Shown piece after piece: positions 1 through 5,793 of a stretch of DNA of 5,830 nucleotides (within the stretch, counting starts at the first letter, position 1; each line of letters begins with the position of its first letter). Position numbers and translations under genes: made by a program. The notes under the pieces were generated by a model that saw nothing but the letters and a program-made list of their open reading frames with translations, was not told where the DNA came from and did not search any database. This stretch comes from Gammaproteobacteria bacterium (GTDB lineage Bacteria > Pseudomonadota > Gammaproteobacteria > Steroidobacterales > Steroidobacteraceae): positions 1-5,830 of the forward strand of contig VBNY01000231.1 of NCBI GenBank assembly GCA_005877705.1, given 5' to 3'.

Positions 1-359
1 CGCAGAAACTGCTCGCGGTGGTAGCGCGTCTCCGCGACCGAGGTGGCGAGGCTCGCAGCGGCATACAACGCACCGAATGTGTTGTCGGCAAAGCGGCTGC
101 CGCTGGGATTGATGTGTGTGAACGGCGCCATGATGACGGAGGCGCTCGGCCCGAAGACGCGATCCTCGCGCGGCACGAGCTCGATCTCTCCGGCTTCGTC
201 CCGCAACCGGGAATTCGTCAGCGACTCGAGCCAGTAGAGCGCCTCCCAGTCGGCCTCTGTTGCCACACGCTCGAACAGGTGAATGGTCGGAAAGCGGCTC
301 GAGATCACCCGGAAGCAGGGCTGCCAGCGCACCTCGCTGACCACTAGTGGGTAGGACAT
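1..359 (-). CDS. RES-domain toxin of a Xre/RES toxin-antitoxin pair (partial, C-terminus outside window)
   Basis: The minus strand is open from ATG at 359 to the window edge, giving the first 119 residues; the C-terminus is missing. I read a RES-family protein: an N-terminal CFRVISSRFPTIHLFERV block (about residues 15-32), then SGSRFADNTFGALYAASSL (86-104) and SVAETRYHRE (107-116), with Arg89, Tyr99 and Glu110 as likely active-site residues. Characterised RES toxins (MbcT, Res, ParT) attack NAD+ as phosphorylases or glycohydrolases, or ADP-ribosylate a target; which applies here is unknown. The gene follows its antitoxin by about 47 bp. Start choice: ATG 359 has a purine-rich GGAAGAAAG upstream and begins close to the conserved block. 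An in-frame ATG at 398 would add 13 residues and leave only 8 bp to the antitoxin stop, so it remains possible. Confidence 0.85.
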   Translation of the reverse strand, partial: MSYPLVVSEVRWQPCFRVISSRFPTIHLFERVATEADWEALYWLESLTNSRLRDEAGEIELVPREDRVFGPSASVIMAPFTHINPSGSRFADNTFGALYAAASLATSVAETRYHREQFL

Positions 360-406
360 CACAGAGCTTTCTTCCGGCGCGTCTCGCGCGCAGCGCATGA
401 AAAGGC

Positions 407-817
407 TCAGCCGCGCTGCGCGTCGAGATATTCCCGCACCGTGTACAGATCGGACACGTTGCCCGAGAGCATCCGCTCGAGCGCCGACCTGCCGCCGAAC
501 AGCGGGGCGTTGTTCGGGCGGCGGATCCATTCATCGGCGGCCCGCGTATCGGGCAGCAGCAGTTGCAACGCCTTGTAGATGCCCAGAAGGTAGGAAAGAC
601 GCTCCAGCGTGTCGCGCGGGAGCTTAGGGCGGGGATCCTTACGCCACTTGAAATAGGTGGAGCGCGAGGCGATGCCGAGCAGCGCCAGTTGCTCCGGGAT
701 CGACAGGCTCCAGAGCTGCGCGATTCTCACAAAGGCGCGCAGGCCCGCCGCCCCCGCCGCAACGGCCTCCTGGGACGCGTCCCGCCTGAGGTGCGCCCGA
801 TTGAGTGTCGTGCTCAT
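407..817 (-). CDS. Xre/MbcA/ParS-type antitoxin (DUF2384 toxin-binding domain)
   Basis: This 136-residue protein appears complete. Residues about 27-85 look like the helical Xre-like DNA-binding part, with a turn around LALLGIASRSTYFKWRKD (44-61). The C-terminal part, from about 96 (DEWIRRPNNAPLFGGRSALE through VREYLDAQRG), matches the DUF2384 pattern in which a W-x-x-x-PN-x-x-x-x-G-x-x-xxE segment and the extreme C-terminus plug the RES toxin active site. Known members neutralise the toxin by direct binding and repress their own promoter. The gene order, antitoxin first and RES toxin second, is the usual one for this family. No strong Shine-Dalgarno sequence is visible before ATG 817; upstream is CCGGCTCAGTGCG. 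Regulation is probably by binding the repeats at 834-848 and 862-876. Family assignment is by motif recognition only. Confidence 0.88.
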   Translation of the reverse strand: MSTTLNRAHLRRDASQEAVAAGAAGLRAFVRIAQLWSLSIPEQLALLGIASRSTYFKWRKDPRPKLPRDTLERLSYLLGIYKALQLLLPDTRAADEWIRRPNNAPLFGGRSALERMLSGNVSDLYTVREYLDAQRG

Positions 818-833
818 CGCACTGAGCCGGCTG

Positions 834-848
834 AGTACATATATGGAC
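834..848. promoter_or_regulatory. Operator-like repeat A of the toxin-antitoxin promoter
   Basis: AGTACATATATGGAC; positions 835-848 form a 14-bp imperfect palindrome (12 of 14 positions symmetric). It covers the predicted transcription start of the antitoxin-toxin operon. It matches repeat B in 14 of 15 positions. The likely ligand is the antitoxin, alone or in complex with the toxin; this is inferred from how Xre/RES modules are known to autoregulate. Confidence 0.6.
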
Positions 849-850
849 TT

Positions 851-878
851 ATCATATCAGAAGTACATAAATGGACAA
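851..878 (-). promoter_or_regulatory. Predicted sigma-70 promoter of the toxin-antitoxin operon
   Basis: Read on the minus strand there is TTGTCC (878-873), a 16-bp spacer, then TATGAT (856-851), which is 5/6 to the -10 consensus. Transcription would start near 844, leaving a leader of about 27 nt before the antitoxin ATG. The segment is an AT-rich island in otherwise GC-rich DNA. The start site is inferred, not shown. Confidence 0.6.
862..876. promoter_or_regulatory. Operator-like repeat B of the toxin-antitoxin promoter
   Basis: AGTACATAAATGGAC, in the same orientation as repeat A and 28 bp away start to start, overlapping the predicted -35 box (873-878). Its own dyad symmetry is weaker (10 of 14). 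Two sites bracketing the -10 box would let a repressor block polymerase binding and initiation. Confidence 0.58.
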
Positions 879-947
879 CACGACTGCACCAAGATCAGGC
901 AGGCCTTGCCCGGACCGGGGCGCAGGGCTCAAAAGACCAGCCGCTGT

Positions 948-964
948 CGCACGAATATGGTGCA
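948..964. promoter_or_regulatory. NtrC-binding site 1 (distal) of the glnA enhancer
   Basis: CGCACGAATATGGTGCA matches the NtrC consensus TGCACC-N5-GGTGCA at 10 of 12 defined positions, with a perfect right half. Its centre (956) lies about 117 bp upstream of the predicted sigma-54 start near 1073, within normal enhancer range. Confidence 0.72.
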
Positions 965-979
965 ATTGTGCTCGAAAAG

Positions 980-996
980 CGCACCTGGATGGTGCG
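980..996. promoter_or_regulatory. NtrC-binding site 2 (proximal) of the glnA enhancer
   Basis: CGCACCTGGATGGTGCG contains the perfect dyad GCACC-N5-GGTGC and matches the NtrC consensus at 10 of 12 defined positions. Its centre (988) is 32 bp from site 1, about three helical turns, so NtrC dimers on both sites would face the same side of the helix. It lies about 85 bp upstream of the predicted start. Confidence 0.78.
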
Positions 997-1045
997 GGGC
1001 CGGCCGCGACGGCTGCTAAGCATTTGATTTTACTAGGTCCATGAC

Positions 1046-1062
1046 TTGGCATAAGCCCTGCA
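1046..1062 (+). promoter_or_regulatory. Sigma-54 (RpoN) -24/-12 promoter of glnA
   Basis: TTGGCATAAGCCCTGCA fits YTGGCACG-N4-TTGCA with the invariant GG at 1048-1049 and GC at 1060-1061, exactly 12 nt apart. The predicted start is near 1073, giving a glnA leader of about 100 nt. The paired NtrC boxes upstream and a glnA gene downstream make this assignment strong. I saw no convincing sigma-70 promoter for glnA. Confidence 0.78.
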
Positions 1063-1065
1063 CTA

Positions 1066-1125
1066 CCAGGCCGCTCCGCTGCGTTTCAAAGGCCGGGGCG
1101 TGGACGCTGCGCGCGCACGGCCTGG
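1066..1125. repeat. 8-bp inverted repeat at the glnA transcription start
   Basis: CCAGGCCG (1066-1073) and CGGCCTGG (1118-1125) are perfect inverted copies separated by 44 bp. The left arm ends at the predicted sigma-54 start, so most of it would not be in the mRNA; if real it is more likely a DNA site than an RNA stem. In such GC-rich DNA it may be chance. Confidence 0.3.
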
Positions 1126-1173
1126 GACTTCAGGAAGCTTGGGCGGCGGGCACTACCCCTTTCCGGAGGCGAT

Positions 1174-2526
1174 ATGACACCGAACGATGTAATGAAGCTG
1201 ATAAAAGAAAAAGAGGCCAAGTTTGCCGACCTGCGCTTCACGGATACGCGCGGCAAGGAGCAGCACGTGACCATCCCGGCGCGACTGGTCGACGAAGAGC
1301 TGTTCCGCGACGGCAAGATGTTCGACGGCTCCTCCATCGCCGGATGGAAGGGCATCAACGAGTCGGACATGATTCTCATGCCCGAGGCCAACACGGCCGT
1401 CATCGACCCGTTTTTTGAAGAGACGACGGTCAACATCCGTTGCGACGTCATCGAGCCCGCCACGATGCAGGGCTACGAGCGCGACCCGCGCTCGCTCGCG
1501 AAGCGCGCCGAGGCGTACCTCAAGTCGACCGGTATCGCCGACTACGCCTTGTTCGGGCCCGAGAACGAATTCTTCATCTTCGACAGCGTGCGCAGCGGCT
1601 CGGACGTGCGCGGGTGTTTCTACGAGATCGATTCCGTGCAGGGGGCCTGGAACTCGAGCAAGGACTACCCGGAAGGCAACAAAGGACACCGGCCGGGCTA
1701 CAAGGGCGGCTACTTCCCCGTCCCCCCGGTCGATGCATTCCAGGACATCCGCTCGGCGATGTGCCTGGCCTGTGAGGAGATGGGCCTGAAGGTCGGCACC
1801 CTGGTGCAGAAATCCGACCAGGTGCAGATTCTCAAGTACTGCGTGCACAACGTCGCCAACGGCTATGGCAAGAGCGCGACCTTCATGCCGAAGCCGCTCG
1901 TAGGCGACAACGGCAACGGCATGCACGTGCACCAGTCGCTGCAGAAGGAAGGCAGGGCGCTGTTCGCCGGCGACAAGTACGGCGGGCTGTCCGACCTCGC
2001 GCTGTATTACATCGGCGGGGTCATCAAGCACGCCAAGGCGCTCAATGCCATCACCAACCCCGGCACCAACAGCTACAAGCGCCTCGTGCCGGGATTCGAA
2101 GCGCCGACTCTGTTGGCGTATTCCGCGCGCAATCGCTCGGCGTCGATCCGGATTCCGTGGGTGTCGAATCCCAAGGCGCGCCGCATCGAAGTGCGCTTCC
2201 CGGATTCCGCCGCCAACCCGTATTTCGCGTTCGCGGCGATGATGATGGCGGGCCTGGACGGTATCCAGAACAAGATTCATCCAGGCGACCCGTCGGACAA
2301 GGATCTGTACGACCTCGAGCCGGAAGAGGCCAAGCACATCCCGACCGTGTGCCATTCGCTCGACATGGCGCTCGAGCATCTCGACAGGGACCGCGAGTTT
2401 CTCACGCGCGGCGGCGTGTTCACCAACGACGTCCTCGACGCCTACGTGGGGCTCAAGGTGCAGGAGCTCACCCGCTTCCGCATGGCGACGCACCCGGTGG
2501 AGATCGAGATGTACTACAGCGTTTGA
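1174..2526 (+). CDS. glnA: Glutamine synthetase type I (GSI-beta) with a 19-codon internal deletion, probably inactive
   Basis: GlnA condenses glutamate and ammonia with ATP to glutamine in the cytoplasm. The 450-residue product follows E. coli GlnA (469 with Met) closely: FDGSS at 50-54, FGPENEFF with Glu130 and Glu132 (metal ligands), KPLVGDNGNGMHVHQS at 240-255 with His251 (H269), flap Glu309 (E327), Glu339 (E357), and the adenylylation Tyr379 (Y397). However, MGLKV (203-207) runs straight into GTLVQKSDQ (208 on). About 19 residues normally between them are absent, including HHHEVA and GQxE with the n1-metal glutamates E212 and E220. The loss is in frame (57 nt, at about 1794/1795) and accounts exactly for the length difference. 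ATG 1174 has GGAGG at 1165-1169, a 4-nt spacing. Expression should be NtrC/sigma-54 driven. Family identity is certain; predicted inactivity is inferred from the missing ligands. Confidence 0.95.
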   Translation: MTPNDVMKLIKEKEAKFADLRFTDTRGKEQHVTIPARLVDEELFRDGKMFDGSSIAGWKGINESDMILMPEANTAVIDPFFEETTVNIRCDVIEPATMQGYERDPRSLAKRAEAYLKSTGIADYALFGPENEFFIFDSVRSGSDVRGCFYEIDSVQGAWNSSKDYPEGNKGHRPGYKGGYFPVPPVDAFQDIRSAMCLACEEMGLKVGTLVQKSDQVQILKYCVHNVANGYGKSATFMPKPLVGDNGNGMHVHQSLQKEGRALFAGDKYGGLSDLALYYIGGVIKHAKALNAITNPGTNSYKRLVPGFEAPTLLAYSARNRSASIRIPWVSNPKARRIEVRFPDSAANPYFAFAAMMMAGLDGIQNKIHPGDPSDKDLYDLEPEEAKHIPTVCHSLDMALEHLDRDREFLTRGGVFTNDVLDAYVGLKVQELTRFRMATHPVEIEMYYSV

Positions 2527-2558
2527 CGCTGTTGACGGAGGCATGTGACGCGACGGAA

Positions 2559-2618
2559 CCCCTCACCCGCTCTCGGAATCCTCTGCCCGCATCGCGGTGC
2601 GAGGCTGGGGGTGAGGGG
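2559..2618. repeat. Inverted repeat with 10-bp arms after glnA
   Basis: CCCCTCACCC (2559-2568) and GGGTGAGGGG (2609-2618) are perfect inverted copies separated by 40 bp. It is not followed by a T-tract, so it does not look like an ordinary intrinsic terminator. The CCCTCACCC/GGGTGAGGG arms resemble short dispersed intergenic hairpin repeats common in high-GC proteobacteria; this resemblance is from memory and needs a genome-wide search. Confidence 0.45.
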
Positions 2619-2627
2619 CAAAGGGGT

Positions 2628-2666
2628 GCGGGTGGCGGCGTGCGGCGAACGTTGTCACCCGCTTTT
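2628..2666 (+). terminator. Possible weak intrinsic terminator between glnA and the DUF4124 gene
   Basis: GCGGGTG (2628-2634) can pair with CACCCGC (2656-2662), followed directly by TTTT (2663-2666). The 7-bp GC-rich stem has a 21-nt loop and the T-run is short, so it may only attenuate read-through. If active, it would lower ntrBC expression relative to glnA, as expected for this kind of operon. Confidence 0.33.
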
Positions 2667-2693
2667 GTGCCGTGCGCCGCATAGGACTATGCT
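2665..2693 (+). promoter_or_regulatory. Possible promoter giving a near-leaderless DUF4124 transcript
   Basis: TTGTGC (2665-2670), a 17-bp spacer and TATGCT (2688-2693) could form a weak sigma-70 promoter with a start near 2700, next to ATG 2702. The -35 box matches only 3 of 6. No Shine-Dalgarno sequence is visible at the proper distance from that ATG, which is what makes a leaderless message worth considering. Confidence 0.25.
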
Positions 2694-2701
2694 CGATTCC
2701 C

Positions 2702-3244
2702 ATGCGCAGCGTGCTGTTTACCTTAATGTCGCTTGCTTGCACGGTGGCGATGTCCACCACTGTGTACAAATGGGTCGACGAGAACGGTATCACCCACTAC
2801 AGCGATCAGCCGCACGAGAACGCACAGAAGGTGCAGGTGCAGGCTCCACAGACCTACTCGGCACCGCCGCTGCGGTCCACGGTCGCGGCGCCGAAGGCCG
2901 CCCAGTCTGCCGCGACGCAGCCGTATCGGCGCTGCGCGTTGACGCAGCCGGCGAACGACGAGACTTTCGTGAACGCCTATTCGGTCGCGGCGAGCGTGGT
3001 GCTCGAGCCGCCACAGCGTCAGGGGGATCAGGTCCTCATCGTGTTGGATGGTCAGCGCATGCCCGGCCTGCCGACGACCGGCACTCAGTTCACGATCTCT
3101 CCCGTGGACCGCGGCGAGCATTCGCTGCAAGCGCTCGTGCAGGACAGCAGCGGCCAGGTCGTGTGCCGCACCGCCAGCGTGACCTTCCAGGTCCATCAGC
3201 CCTCCGTCCAGAGTCCGACGAATCCAGTTCGTCCCAGATCCTGA
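2702..3244 (+). CDS. DUF4124-domain protein, predicted exported
   Basis: Function unknown. From ATG 2702 the 180-residue product starts with a signal peptide: Arg2, a hydrophobic core of about residues 4-16, and a likely signal peptidase I site after Ala-Met-Ser (residue 18). The mature protein opens directly with the DUF4124 hallmark VYKWVDENGITHYSD (21-35). A low-complexity Ala/Pro/Gln linker follows (about 40-75), then a compact region of about 78-167 rich in alternating beta-like hydrophobics (QVLIVLDGQRM, HSLQALVQD, SVTFQV), which reads like an Ig-like beta fold. Cys78 and Cys155 bracket it and could form a disulfide in the periplasm. The tail is Pro/Ser-rich. A lipoprotein is unlikely because Ser-Leu-Ala-Cys is a poor lipobox. 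A GTG at 2672 in frame would add 10 residues; ATG 2702 gives the more typical signal peptide. It lies between glnA and ntrB, 51 bp before the latter. Confidence 0.8.
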   Translation: MRSVLFTLMSLACTVAMSTTVYKWVDENGITHYSDQPHENAQKVQVQAPQTYSAPPLRSTVAAPKAAQSAATQPYRRCALTQPANDETFVNAYSVAASVVLEPPQRQGDQVLIVLDGQRMPGLPTTGTQFTISPVDRGEHSLQALVQDSSGQVVCRTASVTFQVHQPSVQSPTNPVRPRS

Positions 3245-3295
3245 CGGCGGACGGCGTGTCGAGGGCCGGCGCCGCAGCGCGCGTCAGGGTACGCC

Positions 3296-4390
3296 GTGGT
3301 CGCTGAGCACGCCCTGCCTTCAGCGCTCTCGCACTTCGATCCGGCGGATCTGCTCGATGCCCTGTCGACCGGGATCATCATGCTCGATGCGCAGCTTTGC
3401 GCGATCTATGCCAACGTCGCCGCGCAGGACCTGCTCGCGTTCAGTCTGAACAAGGCGCGCGGCCGCCCATTCGGCGACTTTCTGCAGGAGTCGAACGCAC
3501 TCACCGACATTCTCCGCCGGGCGCTCGATACGGGTGAAGGATTCGCGGACCGCGAGCTCAGCCTCAGGCCGCTCGGCGCCCCGCGGGATGCGCGCACGCT
3601 GGATGTGACGATCACGCCCCTCCAAGGGCAGATCACCGGAACCCATCTGCTGCTCGAGTTGGCCGACACCACGCAGCGGCGCCGCATCTCGCGCGAGACC
3701 GATCTGCTGGCGCGCCTCGATGGCAGCCGGCTCATGATCAAACAGCTGGCGCACGAGATCAAAAATCCCCTCGGCGGATTGCGCGGCGCGGCGCAGCTTC
3801 TCGAGCGCGAGCTGCACGCAGCCGCGCTGCGCGAGTACACGCAGGTCATCATCGGAGAGGCGGACCGCCTCGCCGCGCTCGTCGATTCGATCGCGGGCCC
3901 GAATCGCGCGCCCAGCAAGAGTCTGCTCAACGTGCACGAGATCTGCGAGCACGTCTATCACCTCGTGCGGGCCGAGGCGCGCGCCGGTGTCGTGATCGAG
4001 CGCGACTACGATCCGAGCCTGCCGAACGCGATGCTCGACCGCCATCAGGTGATCCAGGCGCTGCTCAACGTCGCGCGCAACGCCCTGCAGGCGCTCGGCG
4101 ACCAGGGTCGAATCACGTTGCGCACCCGAGCGCTCTCGAACGTCAGCATCGGCTCTGCGCTCCACCGTCTCGTCGCGAGCGTGCAGGTAGAGGACAACGG
4201 AGCGGGCGTGCCCGAGGACTTGCGCTCCAGCATCTTCTATCCCCTGATCACCGGCCGTGCCAACGGCAGCGGACTCGGGCTTGCGGTCGCCCAGGAGCTG
4301 GTGACGCGCAACGGCGGCCTCATCGAGTTCGAGAGTGAGCCGGGGCGCACTGTTTTCACACTGTTGTTGCCACTCGGAGAACCCGCATGA
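3296..4390 (+). CDS. ntrB: Nitrogen regulation sensor kinase/phosphatase NtrB (NRII)
   Basis: NtrB is the cytoplasmic histidine kinase that phosphorylates NtrC under nitrogen limitation and, with PII, dephosphorylates it when nitrogen is plentiful. The 364 residues show an N-terminal PAS-like domain (about 15-125) and no membrane segment. The HisKA H-box LAHEIKNPLGGLRGAAQLL has phospho-acceptor His153. The HATPase domain has an N-box ARNALQAL (Asn262), G1 DNGAGVP (300-306), an F-box-like FYPLITG and G2 GSGLGLA (324-330). Length and motif spacing fit the enteric protein (349 residues) with no visible lesion. The start is GTG at 3296, preceded by AGGG at 3286-3289 with a 6-nt gap. The stop overlaps the ntrC start as ATGA (4387-4390), indicating translational coupling. 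Input from PII (GlnB) is known for the family; no PII gene is in the window. Confidence 0.96.
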   Translation: MVAEHALPSALSHFDPADLLDALSTGIIMLDAQLCAIYANVAAQDLLAFSLNKARGRPFGDFLQESNALTDILRRALDTGEGFADRELSLRPLGAPRDARTLDVTITPLQGQITGTHLLLELADTTQRRRISRETDLLARLDGSRLMIKQLAHEIKNPLGGLRGAAQLLERELHAAALREYTQVIIGEADRLAALVDSIAGPNRAPSKSLLNVHEICEHVYHLVRAEARAGVVIERDYDPSLPNAMLDRHQVIQALLNVARNALQALGDQGRITLRTRALSNVSIGSALHRLVASVQVEDNGAGVPEDLRSSIFYPLITGRANGSGLGLAVAQELVTRNGGLIEFESEPGRTVFTLLLPLGEPA

Positions 4391-5793
4391 ACGGCCAGGC
4401 TCTGAGCGTCTGGCTCGTCGACGACGACGCCTCCATTCGCTGGGTGCTGGAGCGCGCCCTGCGCAACGGCGGCATGGCGCCGCGCGCCTTCGAAGCCGCA
4501 GAGCCGGCATTGGACGCGCTGCGCCGCGAGTCGCCCGATGTGCTCATCACCGATATCCGCATGCCGGGGCAGTCCGGCCTCGAGCTGCTGCGCAAGATCC
4601 GCGACGCGCGACCCGCGCTGCCGGTGATCGTCATGACCGCGCACTCCGATCTCGGGAGCGCTGTGTCAGCCTACGAAGGCGGCGCGTTCGAGTATCTGCC
4701 GAAGCCTTTCGACATCGACCAGGCGGTCGCGCTCGTCAGGCGCGCGGCGAACGCCAATCTGCAGGGCGCAGGCGATGCAGGCGCGACGCCGCACATCCCC
4801 GAGCTGCTCGGCCGTGCCCCGGCCATGCAACAGGTCTTTCGGGCGATCGGCCGGCTGGCCCGCTCGAGCGTCACGGTGCTCGTCACCGGGGAGTCCGGCA
4901 CCGGCAAGGAGCTGGTCGCACGCGCCCTGCACGATCACAGCCCGCGCGCCGGCAAGCCCTTCATCGCCCTCAACACCTCGGCGATTCCCGCGGATCTGCT
5001 CGAGTCGGAGCTGTTCGGCCACGACAAGGGCGCGTTCACCGGAGCCGACGCTCAGCGGCGCGGCCGCTTCGAGCAGGCCGACGGCGGCACACTGTTTCTC
5101 GATGAGATCGGCGACATGTCGACGCCGTTGCAGACGCGGCTGCTGCGCGTACTGGCCGAGGGGGAGTTCTATCGCGTCGGCGGCCAGACTCCGATCCGCG
5201 TGGATGTGCGCGTCATTGCCGCGACTCACCAGGATCTCCAGGATCGCGTGACGCGCGGCCTGTTCCGCGAGGATCTGTACCACCGGCTCAACGTCATTCG
5301 CGTCGAGCTGCCGCCGCTGCGCGCGCGCGCCGAGGACATCCCGGACCTGCTCGATCACTACCTCAAGGTGGCCGCGCGTGAGCTCGGCGTCGAGCCCAAG
5401 ATGCTCGCCAAGGACGCCGAGGCGGCGCTTGCAGCCTACGGCTGGCCGGGCAACGTGCGCGAGCTGGTGAATCTTTGCAGGCGGCTGTCGGTGCTGGCGC
5501 CGGGAAGCGAAGTGCACGTCGAGGATCTACCGGCGGAGCTCGCGGCCGCGGGCGCCGTGGATCCGGTGGACGCCGACTGGGCCAAGGCGCTGGCGGGCTG
5601 GGCCGACCGGCAGGTCATGAGCGGCAAACGCCCGCTCCTCGATGAGGCGTTGCCGGAGTTCGAGCGCGTTCTGATCCGCGCCGCGCTCAAGCGCACCCAG
5701 GGCCATCGCCAGGAAGCGGCCAAGCTGCTCGGTTGGGGACGCAACACACTCACCCGCAAGCTCAAGGAGCTTGGCATGAACGGCGCGCGCTGA
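4387..5793 (+). CDS. ntrC: Nitrogen regulation response regulator NtrC (NRI), sigma-54 activator
   Basis: NtrC is the DNA-binding activator of sigma-54 promoters for nitrogen assimilation. The 468 residues match the usual length of about 470 and all three domains are intact. The receiver domain (about 5-120) has acidic Asp12-14, phospho-acceptor Asp56, Thr84 and Lys106. The AAA+ domain (about 138-370) has Walker A GESGTGKE (168-175), the sigma-54 contact loop GAFTGA (215-220), Walker B GTLFLDE with Asp239/Glu240, and candidate arginine fingers in FREDLYHRLN (Arg294, Arg300). The C-terminal Fis-type helix-turn-helix is HRQEAAKLLGWGRNTLTRKL (440-459). It is translated from ATG 4387 overlapping ntrB. 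Its likely targets in the window are the boxes at 948-964 and 980-996, making the operon autoregulated. Only 37 bp follow the stop before the window ends and I see no terminator there. Confidence 0.97.
   Translation: MNGQALSVWLVDDDASIRWVLERALRNGGMAPRAFEAAEPALDALRRESPDVLITDIRMPGQSGLELLRKIRDARPALPVIVMTAHSDLGSAVSAYEGGAFEYLPKPFDIDQAVALVRRAANANLQGAGDAGATPHIPELLGRAPAMQQVFRAIGRLARSSVTVLVTGESGTGKELVARALHDHSPRAGKPFIALNTSAIPADLLESELFGHDKGAFTGADAQRRGRFEQADGGTLFLDEIGDMSTPLQTRLLRVLAEGEFYRVGGQTPIRVDVRVIAATHQDLQDRVTRGLFREDLYHRLNVIRVELPPLRARAEDIPDLLDHYLKVAARELGVEPKMLAKDAEAALAAYGWPGNVRELVNLCRRLSVLAPGSEVHVEDLPAELAAAGAVDPVDADWAKALAGWADRQVMSGKRPLLDEALPEFERVLIRAALKRTQGHRQEAAKLLGWGRNTLTRKLKELGMNGAR

Noticed and set aside
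885..901. Third NtrC site TGCACC-N5-CAGGCA
   Set aside because: Only the left half matches; the right half agrees at 3 of 6 positions, so it is kept only as a half-site in the cross-talk finding.
1077..1111. 7-bp direct repeat CGCTGCG (1077-1083 and 1105-1111) in the glnA leader
   Set aside because: Too short and too GC-rich to separate from chance.
1774..1815. Frameshift in glnA
   Set aside because: The reading frame is identical before and after the gap, so it is an in-frame loss, not a frameshift.
1174..2526. That the short GlnA is a different family (gamma-glutamylpolyamine synthetase or another GS class)
   Set aside because: Both halves match GSI-beta almost residue for residue, including the adenylylation tyrosine region; only one 19-residue block is missing.
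1153..2544. Long open frame on the minus strand opposite glnA (463 codons)
   Set aside because: It mirrors glnA codon by codon, has no recognisable domain, and long antisense frames are expected in high-GC genes.
2588..2603. NtrC-like GCAT...GGTGC motif after glnA
   Set aside because: Spacing between the halves is wrong and the left half is imperfect.
3320..4510. Long minus-strand open frame opposite ntrB (396 codons)
   Set aside because: Composition is Arg/Ala-rich with no motifs; ntrB on the plus strand has every histidine-kinase box, so this is a shadow.
4666..5517. Minus-strand open frame opposite ntrC (283 codons)
   Set aside because: Shadow of the well-supported ntrC; no ribosome-binding site or family motif.
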